Made by a program: the position numbers and the translations under genes
Shown here: one piece after another, positions 35,468 through 44,203 of the stretch
How positions within the stretch are numbered: the first letter of the stretch is position 1
How the letters are laid out: each line of letters begins with the position of its first letter
Notes under the pieces: model-generated
Seen by the model: only the letters and a program-made list of their open reading frames with translations
Databases searched by the model: none
What the model was told of the DNA's origin: nothing
Source of the DNA: JABFRJ01 sp963847145
GTDB taxonomy: Bacteria; Pseudomonadota; Alphaproteobacteria; Rhizobiales; Hyphomicrobiaceae
Direction: 5' to 3'
Assembly (NCBI GenBank): GCA_963847145.1
Contig: CAWJYN010000003.1
Location: forward strand, 496,001-560,000
DNA length: 64,000 bases

Positions 35468-36226
35468 TCACGTCGCGTCCCCGTTGTCGCGGAGGGACGT
35501 CGCTGCTTGGTAACTCCCGGGGCTGGCGTGCACCAGCATGATTTTTTGCCAGATCTTTTGCGAGAGGTTGGTTGTCAGCCGTTCGATGTCGCTGACCGCA
35601 TCAACAATGACGGGATCTGGCTGGCTCTGCGCGTAGAGGACGGCAATCTTGGCGACGAGTGACAGCATCTCGGAACAGTAGTCGAGGTAGCGGCCCAGCT
35701 CAAACGGCGTCAGGGTGCGTTTGGGTGAATGCTCGGTGGGCAAGCCGCCGGACAAGATCGAAGCCGGCTCCTTGGTGAGCTGATGCATGTCGATGACATG
35801 GATGATGGACCGCAATTCATTGAGGGCCCGCAACGCGCGCCGCCGTTTCAGCCGATCCTCGGCGGTGACAAAGAAGAAGACCAAGCCACCGGTCACGAAC
35901 ACGAGGTGGATCAATGCGTCGATGCCCTGCACCAGGGTGTAAACACTGTCGGGGCTGGTTTTGGTGAAGTCGACGAGGCGGAGCAGCTGCACAAGACCTG
36001 CGGCACACAAGGCCAGCAAGGTGACAATGCCCGCCCACAGCCACCAGTCGCGCTTGCCGATAGCGGCGGCGCGTGACGAGTTCTCGCGTGCAATCGCCGT
36101 GAGGTCTTGGCAGACGCGCGCCAAGCCAGCATTTGGAAAGCGATCGCGGATGCGCGCGTCGAGTTGCGTCAGCGAAGACACGAGATGCGCCGCATCGAGA
36201 CGGCGATAGGGGGTCTGTTCGGCCAT
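35468..36226 (-). CDS. Hypothetical membrane protein with two TM helices
   Basis: The 252-residue product has a soluble N-terminal helical part (about 60 residues). Two membrane segments follow (about 65-85, WWLWAGIVTLLALCAAGLVQL, and 104-124, ALIHLVFVTGGLVFFFV). The long C-terminal part begins with a basic, helical stretch (LKRRRALRALNELRSIIHVI). I do not recognise a family. Its stop overlaps the alternative dapE start, so it is probably cotranscribed with dapE. Confidence 0.7.
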   Translation of the reverse strand: MAEQTPYRRLDAAHLVSSLTQLDARIRDRFPNAGLARVCQDLTAIARENSSRAAAIGKRDWWLWAGIVTLLALCAAGLVQLLRLVDFTKTSPDSVYTLVQGIDALIHLVFVTGGLVFFFVTAEDRLKRRRALRALNELRSIIHVIDMHQLTKEPASILSGGLPTEHSPKRTLTPFELGRYLDYCSEMLSLVAKIAVLYAQSQPDPVIVDAVSDIERLTTNLSQKIWQKIMLVHASPGSYQAATSLRDNGDAT

Positions 36227-36279
36227 GCGCTATGTGCCCCGAACCGGGCGGCGCTGTCGAGGCCTGGCCACGGTTCACG

Positions 36280-36310
36280 ACCCACCCGGCTGGCTTGCCG
36301 GGTGGGTTTA
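36280..36310. terminator. Strong GC hairpin, probable terminator
   Basis: ACCCACCCGGC and GCCGGGTGGGT form an 11-bp stem with a 6-base loop, followed on the plus strand by TTTAAA. It lies between the end of fadD and the start of the membrane-protein gene, both on the minus strand, so it likely stops fadD transcripts. The T run, however, is on the plus-strand side. Confidence 0.5.
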
Positions 36311-36343
36311 AACGCGGAGCGTCCTATCGCGGCCTCGCCGCCG

Positions 36344-38044
36344 TCACTTGGCTCGCGCCAAGGCTGCCTTGGCCGCATCATCGCGCAGTTCGCGCCGCAG
36401 GATTTTGCCGACGTTGGTCTTTGGCAGATCAGCGCGGAACTCGATGTACTTGGGCTTCTTGTAACCGGTCAGCTGTGTTGCACAAAAAGCCTGCAGCGTT
36501 TTCTCGTCGAGGGCCGGGTCTTTCTTGACGATGAACAGCATCACGGCTTCGCCGGAGTTCTGGTCTGGCACACCGACGACGGCTGCTTCCAACACGCCCG
36601 GATGGCTGACCGCCACATCCTCGATCTCGTTGGGATAGACGTTGAAGCCCGAGACCAGCACCATGTCCTTCTTGCGGTCGACAATCTTGAACTGCCCCTT
36701 CTCGTCCATGATGCCGACATCGCCGGTCTTGAAGAAGCCGTCCGGCGTCATGACTTTCGCGGTCTCGTCGGGGCGCTGCCAATAACCGGCCATGATCTGT
36801 GGCCCACGAGCGGCGATCTCGCCAGGCTGTCCCGGCGCGGCGATCTTGCCGTCATCATCCAGCAACACCACTTCCGTCGAGGGGAGCGGATAACCGATGG
36901 TGCCGGTGAAGTTTGAGTTGTCGGTCGGATTGCAGGTCAGCGAGGGTGACGTTTCGGACAGGCCGTAACCTTCGACAATCGGGCACCCTGTCACCTTGAG
37001 CCACTTCTCGGCCACCGCGCGCTGCACCGCCATGCCGCCACCGTTGCAGGCCTTCAAGCCACTGAAATCCAGCTTGTCGAAGCCAGGTGTATTGAGCAGG
37101 CCGTTGTAGAGCGTGTTGACCGCCGGGATCACGTTGAACTTGTATTTACCGAGCTCTTTGACCAGTCCTGGCATGTCGCGCGGATTGGGCACCAACACAC
37201 ACAGCCCGCCGACGCGCATGCCGAGCAGGCCGCACACCGTCAGCGCGAAAATGTGATAAAGCGGGAGCGCCGTGAGGATCGTCAATTGCTCCACTGGCGC
37301 GCCGCGGGCCAAGCACGGCTGCATCCAGGCTTCGTTCTGCAGAACGTTGGCGAGAATGTTCCGGTGCAGCAGGGTGGCGCCTTTCGAGACGCCGGTTGTG
37401 CCGCCGGTGTATTGCAGGAACGCCACGTCTTCCAAGGTGAGCTTGACCGGTGCGAGCTTCATGCCCTTGCCGCTGCTGAGGGCGGTGTTGAACGGGATGG
37501 CACCGGGCAGAGTGAAGGCGGGCACCATCTTCTTCACTTTACGAACCATGATGTTGACGATGGGTCCTTTAGGGAAACCCAGCATGTCGCCCATGCTGCC
37601 GACGACCACGAGTTTAATGGCTGTTTTGGCGATCACTTTTTCAAGCGTGGTGGCGAAGTTCTCAAGGATAAAGATTGCCGTTGCGCCGGAGTTTTTTAAT
37701 TGGTGCTCAAGTTCACGCGGTGTGTAGAGCGGGTTGACGTTCACCACCACCATGCCGGCGCGCAGGATTGCGGCCACACAGACCGGGTATTGTAGCACGT
37801 TCGGCATCATGATGGCCACGCGATCGCCAGCCTTCAGACCCTTGGCCTGCAGCCAGGCGCCAACGGCGGCGGAGTACGCATCGAGTTCCGCAAACGTCAT
37901 GCGCTTGTCCATACAGGCATAGGCGTCACGTTTCGCGTACTTCTTGAAGGACTCCTCCAGCAGCTCGGTCAGCGACCCGTAGGTCATTGGTGGCATAGTC
38001 GCCGGCACACCGGCGGGGTATTGCTTGAGCCAGATCGGTTCCAT
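36344..38044 (-). CDS. fadD: Long-chain fatty acid--CoA ligase
   Basis: The 566-residue adenylate-forming enzyme activates fatty acids with ATP and CoA. The P-loop motif YTGGTTGVSKGA is at 212-223. Other segments are VVEGYGLSETSPSL-like (IVEGYGLSETSPSLT), GEIAARGPQIMAGYWQRPDE and FFKTGDVGIMDEKGQFKIVD, with the late KTNVGKILRRELRD carrying the catalytic lysine. GGAGGACAT precedes the ATG. The subunit is cytoplasmic or inner-membrane-associated. Confidence 0.92.
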   Translation of the reverse strand: MEPIWLKQYPAGVPATMPPMTYGSLTELLEESFKKYAKRDAYACMDKRMTFAELDAYSAAVGAWLQAKGLKAGDRVAIMMPNVLQYPVCVAAILRAGMVVVNVNPLYTPRELEHQLKNSGATAIFILENFATTLEKVIAKTAIKLVVVGSMGDMLGFPKGPIVNIMVRKVKKMVPAFTLPGAIPFNTALSSGKGMKLAPVKLTLEDVAFLQYTGGTTGVSKGATLLHRNILANVLQNEAWMQPCLARGAPVEQLTILTALPLYHIFALTVCGLLGMRVGGLCVLVPNPRDMPGLVKELGKYKFNVIPAVNTLYNGLLNTPGFDKLDFSGLKACNGGGMAVQRAVAEKWLKVTGCPIVEGYGLSETSPSLTCNPTDNSNFTGTIGYPLPSTEVVLLDDDGKIAAPGQPGEIAARGPQIMAGYWQRPDETAKVMTPDGFFKTGDVGIMDEKGQFKIVDRKKDMVLVSGFNVYPNEIEDVAVSHPGVLEAAVVGVPDQNSGEAVMLFIVKKDPALDEKTLQAFCATQLTGYKKPKYIEFRADLPKTNVGKILRRELRDDAAKAALARAK

Positions 38045-38232
38045 GGGATGTCCTCCAGACGTTTTTGCAGGCTTGTTTGTTGGCTGCCGGGACTACAGCG
38101 CAAATGCGCCGCTGCCTCAAGGCCGAAATATAGCACTGCGCAGTCGCGAACGGCGCCGGCATTGAAAATACCGCTTGCTTATGGTGTTGTTGCCGGGGTC
38201 CGATCGCGATCCGGAGGCTGGGCGCCGATCTG

Positions 38233-38640
38233 ATGCCACATCTGATTGTTGAATATTCCACAAATCTTGACGCCGATCTGTCCATGCCGTCTCTCGCGGC
38301 GGCGCTGCACGCTGCGGCGCTCGAAACCGGTGTGTTTCCCGTTGGCGGCTGCCGTACTCGATTGGTGCCCCGCGCCGTCTTTGTCATCGGGGACGGCCAT
38401 CCGGACAATCGCTTCATCGCGGTCCAGGCCCGGATCGGCGCTGGACGTCCGCCGGAGGTGCGCCAGCGCGTGGCCGAGCACATCTTTGCCCGCCTCAAGG
38501 CTGAGACCGCCGAGGTCTTCGCGGCACAACCGCTGGGGCTGACTTTTGAAATTGTCGAAATTGACCCTATCGGATCGCTCAAACACAACAATCTGCATGA
38601 CGCCATCGCTGCGCGGCGGGCGCCCGGAGCACAGTCATGA
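38233..38640 (+). CDS. 5-carboxymethyl-2-hydroxymuconate isomerase-like tautomerase
   Basis: The 135-residue protein starts MPHLIVEYSTNL, with the catalytic-type proline directly after Met. It follows the CHMI family (VGGCRTRLVPRAVFVIGDG, FIAVQARIGAGRPPEVRQR). Such enzymes isomerise an intermediate of homoprotocatechuate breakdown. No other genes of that pathway are nearby, so the true substrate is open. The stop overlaps the next start (ATGA). Confidence 0.82.
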   Translation: MPHLIVEYSTNLDADLSMPSLAAALHAAALETGVFPVGGCRTRLVPRAVFVIGDGHPDNRFIAVQARIGAGRPPEVRQRVAEHIFARLKAETAEVFAAQPLGLTFEIVEIDPIGSLKHNNLHDAIAARRAPGAQS

Positions 38641-39701
38641 CCGCCGCCGAGGTGCGCGAGCGTACCACCGCGCTCGATTTCGAGACCCTGTTGTCGCGCT
38701 ACGAGCGGTTCGGCACGCTGCTGGCTGGCGCGGCGATCCAGGGCCACCCGCGCACGCCGGTCGGTCCGATTGCACCACTGGGCAGTGATGCCGGGACGTT
38801 CACACCGGTCTGGACGCAGCGCCGCCACGGACGGCGTACGCGGATCGTGACGGCCGGAACGGTGCTGCCGGGGGTGCCATCAGCTGCCGAACTTGAGCGC
38901 CTGATGGCGATCATCGGCCGCGACGGCGCGCCCGATGTGGCGCACATTTTCATTGATCTCGAGACGCCGCCGGCGGCAACGCCACAGCTCGCGTTTGAAG
39001 ACTATGGCTGCTATGTGCGCCGCACGTCCTATCGATATGTGTTGCCGCTGGGTGATGACTACGAAGCCTTCGTGCAGGGGCTTGGCAAGCATACGCGCCG
39101 CAACATCCGCTTATATCAGCGCAACGCCGAGGCCGATGGGCTGTCGTTCACCTATCTGCCGCAAGCGCCGCGCAGCGCCGAGGCTGCTGCCGCTGAACGT
39201 TCCGAGCTTGGCCGGATGACGTTGCCGAAACCCAAGTCAGCGGGACGGCTGGCCGAACTCGACGCATTCCTGCGTCTGCGCCGCCGGCCGTTTCATAGCA
39301 TTGTCCGCAGCCGGGAGGGCCGCTTGGTCAGCATCGCGACAGGCTTTCAAGCCGGCACGTCAGCCTATTTGGTCTATCAGGCCAATCACAAGGATTATCC
39401 GGACGCCAATCTGGCGTTGACGCACCGGTCTTATCTGATCGGCGCTTTAATTGCTGACGGCATTCGTGCGTTCGTATTTCCCAACGGTATTCACGACGTG
39501 CTGCGCAACGCGTGCCGGAGGGACCACGCACTGGAACTGCTGGCGCTGAAGGCGGGCGTGTTCTCCGAGCGGCGCATCGCCAAATGGCTAGCCCGGGAGC
39601 CTGGCCACCCGGCCGCACGCTTCCATTCGGCGGCCCACACGGCACCGGATGCCTCCGGAACGGATGACGATACCGCCGTTCTGGACGCAGCTGCGGCGTG
39701 A
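38637..39701 (+). CDS. GNAT-type acyltransferase (BcsL/CelD-like)
   Basis: The 354-residue protein has a long N-terminal region (1-140), followed by an acyltransferase part. LGKHTRRNIRLYQRNAEAD and LAELDAFLRLRRRPFHSIVR resemble the Acetyltransf_6 (CelD/BcsL) type. SAYLVYQANHKDYPDANLAL and ALIADGIRAFVFPNG give the acetyl-CoA-binding half. The substrate is unknown. The start overlaps the stop of the tautomerase gene, so the two are coupled. Confidence 0.65.
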   Translation: MTAAEVRERTTALDFETLLSRYERFGTLLAGAAIQGHPRTPVGPIAPLGSDAGTFTPVWTQRRHGRRTRIVTAGTVLPGVPSAAELERLMAIIGRDGAPDVAHIFIDLETPPAATPQLAFEDYGCYVRRTSYRYVLPLGDDYEAFVQGLGKHTRRNIRLYQRNAEADGLSFTYLPQAPRSAEAAAAERSELGRMTLPKPKSAGRLAELDAFLRLRRRPFHSIVRSREGRLVSIATGFQAGTSAYLVYQANHKDYPDANLALTHRSYLIGALIADGIRAFVFPNGIHDVLRNACRRDHALELLALKAGVFSERRIAKWLAREPGHPAARFHSAAHTAPDASGTDDDTAVLDAAAA

Positions 39702-39707
39702 CCCACC

Positions 39708-41141
39708 CTAGGTGACGAGACGATCCTGGAGGCGCAACAGGGCAATGCGTTCGATTTGACGGAGGGCTTCGTCGAACTCGGCGGTGGCATCGTGTTGCAG
39801 GCGCGTTTCAAACGCCGCAATGATTTCTGCTTTGCTGCGGCCTTTGACGGCGAAGATGAAGGGGAAACCGAAGCGCGCAAGGTAGGCGGTGTTCAGCTTC
39901 GTGAAGTGTACCAACTCGTCGGCCGTCAACCGGTCCAGGCCAGCTGAGCCTTGCTCGCGGATGGAGTCGCCGGTCATCTGTTTGGCGCGTGCGAGCCGGC
40001 CGGCGAGATCGGGATGCGCTTTGATAAGCGCTATTTTCTCATCGCGGCGCATGGCGTGCATGACTTTGACGAGTGCGCTGTGCAGTCCCTCGGCGGTATC
40101 GTCCACAGTTGCCAGTCCGGCGCGATGCGCCCGCTCGGCAATGTGTGGCGTGTGCTCGAAGATGTCGCCAAAGCGTTCGACGAACAGCGCGCGCGGCAGC
40201 TTGCTCGGTACATAACCGCCGGTTGGCGGGTGCGTCCTGATCCAGTGCCGGGCGATGTCGAGACGGGTTGCGACCCAGGCGTGTTGGTGGCCTTGCACGT
40301 AGTCGAGAAAGCGCATCAGCGCTGCGGCGCGTCCAGGCCGTCCCACCAGCCGGCAATGCAGGCCAATGGACAGCATCTTCGGGTGTGTCGCGCCTTCGGC
40401 GTAGAGCACGTCGAAGCTGTCTTTCAGATAGGCAAAGAACTGATCGCCGGCGTTGAAGCCTTGAGGGGTGGCAAAGCGCATGTCGTTGGCGTCGAGCGTG
40501 TAGGGCACCATCAATTGGGGGCCATGCGGGCCGTCGACCCAATAGGGCAGATCGTCGGCGTAGCTGTCGGCAGAATAGAGAAAGCCTTGCTCTTCCATCA
40601 CGATGTTGAGCGTGTCAGCGGAACAGCGGCCTTGATAGAAGCCGAGGGGCCGCGTGCCGGCGATCTCGGTGTGCATGCGGACGGCTGCGTGGATCTGTGC
40701 GGCTTCGTCGGCCTTCTTGAAATCTTTGTATTCGATCCACTTGAGGCCGTGAGTGGCGATCTCCCACTTTGCCGCATTCATGGCAGCAACAACGTCCGGC
40801 GACCGCGCCATCGCGTGGGCCACGCCGAACACGGTGACCGGCATCTGGCGCTCGGTGAACATGCGATGCAGCCGCCAGAAGCCGGCCCGCGAGCCGTACT
40901 CGTAGATGCTCTCCATGTTCATGTGCCGCTGGCCGGGCCACGCCGCAGCACCCACGATCTCTGACAGAAACGCTTCCGAGGCTGCATCGCCGTGGAGGAT
41001 GCAGTTCTCGCCGCCTTCTTCGTAGTTGACGACGAACTGGACGGCGATGCGCGCGCCGCCGGGCCACTGCGCGTGGGGCGGCGTCGCGCCGTAACCTTTG
41101 AGGTCGCGCGGATAGGGCTGGCCGGAGATCGGATCTGTCAT
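39708..41141 (-). CDS. puuE: Allantoinase PuuE fused to OHCU decarboxylase
   Basis: This 477-residue bifunctional protein joins two steps of urate breakdown. Residues about 1-310 are a polysaccharide-deacetylase-like allantoinase (FVVNYEEGGENCILHGDAAS, ATHGLKWIEYKDF, FYQGRCSADT). Residues about 315-477 are a 2-oxo-4-hydroxy-4-carboxy-5-ureidoimidazoline decarboxylase (IKAHPDLAGRLA, LNTAYLARFGFPFIFAVKG). Together they turn OHCU into allantoin and then allantoate. It lies 6 bases after uraH on the same strand. Confidence 0.93.
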   Translation of the reverse strand: MTDPISGQPYPRDLKGYGATPPHAQWPGGARIAVQFVVNYEEGGENCILHGDAASEAFLSEIVGAAAWPGQRHMNMESIYEYGSRAGFWRLHRMFTERQMPVTVFGVAHAMARSPDVVAAMNAAKWEIATHGLKWIEYKDFKKADEAAQIHAAVRMHTEIAGTRPLGFYQGRCSADTLNIVMEEQGFLYSADSYADDLPYWVDGPHGPQLMVPYTLDANDMRFATPQGFNAGDQFFAYLKDSFDVLYAEGATHPKMLSIGLHCRLVGRPGRAAALMRFLDYVQGHQHAWVATRLDIARHWIRTHPPTGGYVPSKLPRALFVERFGDIFEHTPHIAERAHRAGLATVDDTAEGLHSALVKVMHAMRRDEKIALIKAHPDLAGRLARAKQMTGDSIREQGSAGLDRLTADELVHFTKLNTAYLARFGFPFIFAVKGRSKAEIIAAFETRLQHDATAEFDEALRQIERIALLRLQDRLVT

Positions 41142-41147
41142 GAGCGT

Positions 41148-41504
41148 TCAGCTTCCCCGGTAGGTTGAATAGCTCCATGGCGATACGAGCAGCGGCACGT
41201 GGTAGTGCCCGTCCGGCTCGGCGATGGAAAAGCGCAGCGGTACGATATCGAGGAAGGCCGGTTCGGCAAGCTTGGTGCCGCGGGCGCGGAAATAGTCGCC
41301 GGCATGGAAGGTCAGCATGTAGGTGCCAGGTTTGTAGGCGTCGCCTTGCAGCAGCGGCTCGGAGGTGCGGCCATCGGCGTTGGTCTCGGTTGTCTTGACG
41401 CCCTGCCAGGTGCCATCGGCCGCGAGCCGGTGCAGCTCGAGCTTGACGCCTTTGGCGGGGCAGCCGTGGGCGGTATCCAGAACATGGGTTGATAAGCGAG
41501 CCAT
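41148..41504 (-). CDS. uraH: 5-hydroxyisourate hydrolase
   Basis: The 118-residue transthyretin-like enzyme hydrolyses 5-hydroxyisourate to OHCU. It shows the N-terminal LSTHVLDTAHGCPA, the internal GTYMLTFHAGDYF, and the diagnostic C-terminal tetrapeptide YRGS. The length is typical. It is the first gene of the minus-strand unit with puuE-uraD and is divergent from puuD. Confidence 0.95.
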   Translation of the reverse strand: MARLSTHVLDTAHGCPAKGVKLELHRLAADGTWQGVKTTETNADGRTSEPLLQGDAYKPGTYMLTFHAGDYFRARGTKLAEPAFLDIVPLRFSIAEPDGHYHVPLLVSPWSYSTYRGS

Positions 41505-41634
41505 CGGTCGTCTCCCTGCAATCCTGGTGACGCGTATCCACGCGCGAGACCTGAGTTGTCAATTGGATGCATGCCGCTTGACGGCGGCGTCCGGGCATCC
41601 GAAACGACGACGACAGGCTAATCCGGGGACCCGT

Positions 41635-42612
41635 ATGGACGCGATACTGATGGAATGGGGCGGGCTGCTGCTCCGCTGGGTGCATATCATCACGGGTATC
41701 GCGTGGATCGGCTCGTCGTTTTACTTCATGCACATCGACGCGACGATCAAGTCGATCCCGGAGATCCCGACGGGCAAGGGTGGCGAGACGTGGGAGGTGC
41801 ATGGCGGCGGCTTTTACCAGGTGCGCAAATATCTGATCGCGCCCGACAAGCTTCCAGCCGAACTGATCTGGCATAAGTGGGAGAGTTACGCGACGTGGAT
41901 CTCCGGCTTCTTTCTGCTGGTGTGGGTCTATTATCTGGGTGCGGATCTCTATCTCATCGATCCGGCAGTGCGCGTGCTCTCGGCACCGGCGGCGGCCGCC
42001 ATCGGCATCAGTTCGTTGGCGGTCGGTTGGGTGATCTATGATCGGCTGGTGAAGTCACCGCTGGCGCAGAACGAACTGGCGCTGGCTGCTGTCGGCTTCA
42101 CGTTCATCGTCGCTGCTGCGTGGATGTTCCAACAGCTGTTCTCGGGCCGTGGCGCGCTAATCCACACCGGCGCGCTGATGGGAACGATCATGAGCGGCAA
42201 CGTGGCGATGAACATTATCCCCAATCAACGCAAGGTGATTGCCGCGCTGATGGCGGGCGAGAAGCCCGATCCCGATCACGGCAAGCAGGCCAAGACGCGC
42301 TCGCGCCACAACAACTATCTGACGTTGCCCGTGCTGTTCTTGATGCTGTCCGGGCATTATCCGCTGACGTTCACGTCGCCTTATGCGTGGGTGATGGTGG
42401 GCTTTGTGCTGGTGGCTGGCGCGCTGGTGCGCCACTTCTACAACGAACGCCACGCCGGCCGCGGCAATCTATGGTGGGCGTGGGGCGTGGCTGCTGCGTG
42501 CATGGCCGTGGTGATCTGGCTCAGCATGTTGAACAACCCGGTGGGGCGGCAGGCATTGGGCCTGAAAGCGATCAAAGCAGCCGAAACCGGTGGTGACCGT
42601 TTCGATCCCTAA
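41635..42612 (+). CDS. puuD: Urate hydroxylase PuuD, membrane domain
   Basis: The 325-residue product is the polytopic part of PuuD, a membrane urate oxidase that makes 5-hydroxyisourate. Segments are LLLRWVHIITGIAWIGSSFY, the helix pairs up to VIWLSMLNNPVG, and the characteristic SRHNNYLTLPVLFLMLSGHY. Canonical PuuD continues into a cytochrome c domain, but this frame stops with GGDRFDP. The cytochrome part is in an overlapping frame beginning at 42590. The ATG at 41635 directly precedes the conserved N-terminus. Neighbouring uraH and puuE-uraD complete the pathway. Confidence 0.85.
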   Translation: MDAILMEWGGLLLRWVHIITGIAWIGSSFYFMHIDATIKSIPEIPTGKGGETWEVHGGGFYQVRKYLIAPDKLPAELIWHKWESYATWISGFFLLVWVYYLGADLYLIDPAVRVLSAPAAAAIGISSLAVGWVIYDRLVKSPLAQNELALAAVGFTFIVAAAWMFQQLFSGRGALIHTGALMGTIMSGNVAMNIIPNQRKVIAALMAGEKPDPDHGKQAKTRSRHNNYLTLPVLFLMLSGHYPLTFTSPYAWVMVGFVLVAGALVRHFYNERHAGRGNLWWAWGVAAACMAVVIWLSMLNNPVGRQALGLKAIKAAETGGDRFDP

Positions 42613-42850
42613 GGACGTCGATGGAATCATCACCAGCCGCTGCTCGATGTGTCATGCGGCGGAGCCGGTGTGGAATGGCATGGCGAGCCCGCCCAAAGGG
42701 GTGCGGCTCGACACGGCCGCCGAGATCGTGCGCCAGCGCGAGCACATCTACCTGCATTCCGTGCGCACCAACGCCATGCCGCCCAACAACATCACGCAGA
42801 TGACAGGCGAAGAGCGGCGGACGCTGGCTGCGTGGCTGGCGCAGCGATAA
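42590..42850 (+). CDS. Cytochrome c domain of PuuD in a shifted frame
   Basis: The 86-residue frame carries a heme-binding CSMCH, a nearby PPKGVRLDTAAEIV, and AMPPNNITQMTGEERRTL, with a likely methionine heme ligand. This is the usual C-terminal domain of PuuD. It overlaps the membrane-domain frame by 23 bases in another frame. It has no signal peptide of its own, so as a separate protein it could not reach the periplasm for heme attachment. A one-base indel in the linker is the simplest reading. Confidence 0.75.
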   Translation: MVTVSIPKDVDGIITSRCSMCHAAEPVWNGMASPPKGVRLDTAAEIVRQREHIYLHSVRTNAMPPNNITQMTGEERRTLAAWLAQR

Positions 42851-42935
42851 CTTTGGGGGCCGTGACACCCCATCTTAAAACTGCTTAAATATTTCATCCG
42901 TACTGAGTTGCAGCCGTTCCGGCTGGGAGACTATC

Positions 42936-44009
42936 ATGCCTGCACCGCTCAATGTGCTGATCCTCGGCGCGTCCTATGGTTCGTTGCTGTCAACCAAGCT
43001 GCTGATGGCGGGTCATAACGCCCATCTGGTGTGCCGGCGGCAGACGGCGGACCTTATCAATTCAGCCGGCACGCGCGTGCGTATGCCGATCAAGGGCCGC
43101 GAGGGGTTGGTCGACATTGCAAGCACGGCGTTGGCTGGGCGCGTCACGGCGTCGCCACCTGCCGACGTCGATGTCGCGCGGTACGATCTCGTCGCGCTTG
43201 CCATGCAAGAACCGCAATACAGCGAAGGCGATGTGCGCGCGTTGCTTCAGCGCATCGGTATGGCGGGCGTGCCCTGCATGTCGCTGATGAATATGCCGCC
43301 GAAGCCTTACCTGGCGCGGTTACGCGGCGTGTTCGTGCACGGGCTGGCCGACTGCTACGCTGACCCGACAGCTTGGGCGCCGTTCAATCCTGAATTGATG
43401 ACTTTGTGCAGTCCGGACCCGCAAGCCTTCCGCCCTGCGGATGAGCCAGCCAACGTGCTGCAAGTGCGGCTGCCGACAAACTTCAAGACGGCACGCTTCC
43501 ATTCCGATGAGCATACTGACCTGCTGCGCCGGCTCGATGCCGATATCGAAGCGGCCCGGTTTGACGATGGCAACGGCGCGCCGCTGGAAGTCCCGGTCAA
43601 ATTGAAGGTTTATGACTCGGTCTATGTGCCGCTGGCGAAGTGGGCGATGCTGGTGGCGGGCAATTACCGGTGCATCGGTGACGGGGGCATGCGGCCGATT
43701 ATGGAGGCGGTGCACAGCAACATCGATGATACGCGCTCGGTATACACCTGGGTGACCGATCTCTGCGTGGCGATGGGGGCCGATGCCGCTGACATGGTGC
43801 CGTTTGACAAGTATGCGGCGGCGGCGAAATCGCTGGGCAGTCCGTCGTCAGTGGCACGCGCGCTGGCGTCGGGTGCGACGCGGATCGAGCGCGTCGACCG
43901 GCTGGTGCAGCGGATTGCCCTGCAGAAGGGGCAACGCAACGCGGTTCTCGATGAGACCGTGGCGAGGGTCAACGGCTGGATTGCGAAGAACCAATCGCAG
44001 GCGGCATAA
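42936..44009 (+). CDS. Ketopantoate-reductase-family oxidoreductase
   Basis: This 357-residue protein starts LNVLILGASYGSLLSTKLLM, a Rossmann nucleotide site like the ApbA/PanE N-terminal domain but with GASYGS in place of GxGxxG. The later region VPVKLKVYDSVYVPLAKWAML is a C-terminal helical domain of that superfamily. True ketopantoate reductases are shorter and differ in the active site, so the substrate is unknown. A strong GGGAG ribosome-binding site precedes the ATG. Confidence 0.7.
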   Translation: MPAPLNVLILGASYGSLLSTKLLMAGHNAHLVCRRQTADLINSAGTRVRMPIKGREGLVDIASTALAGRVTASPPADVDVARYDLVALAMQEPQYSEGDVRALLQRIGMAGVPCMSLMNMPPKPYLARLRGVFVHGLADCYADPTAWAPFNPELMTLCSPDPQAFRPADEPANVLQVRLPTNFKTARFHSDEHTDLLRRLDADIEAARFDDGNGAPLEVPVKLKVYDSVYVPLAKWAMLVAGNYRCIGDGGMRPIMEAVHSNIDDTRSVYTWVTDLCVAMGADAADMVPFDKYAAAAKSLGSPSSVARALASGATRIERVDRLVQRIALQKGQRNAVLDETVARVNGWIAKNQSQAA

Positions 44010-44203
44010 CGCATCCGCCATTGCCGGGACGGGGTGCGGGGCGCAGTATCGGGACGTCGACGACGACATGAATCTGTGACTGCTCTCCGTCTCCCAATAC
44101 TATCGCGATCAGTCCCGGTGGGCTAACGCTGTTGATCGGCGGCATGGGCGTAAAGTGCTAGAATTGGCGGCTGCTGAGCGGCCCGCTTGAGACGGTGAAC
44201 ACT

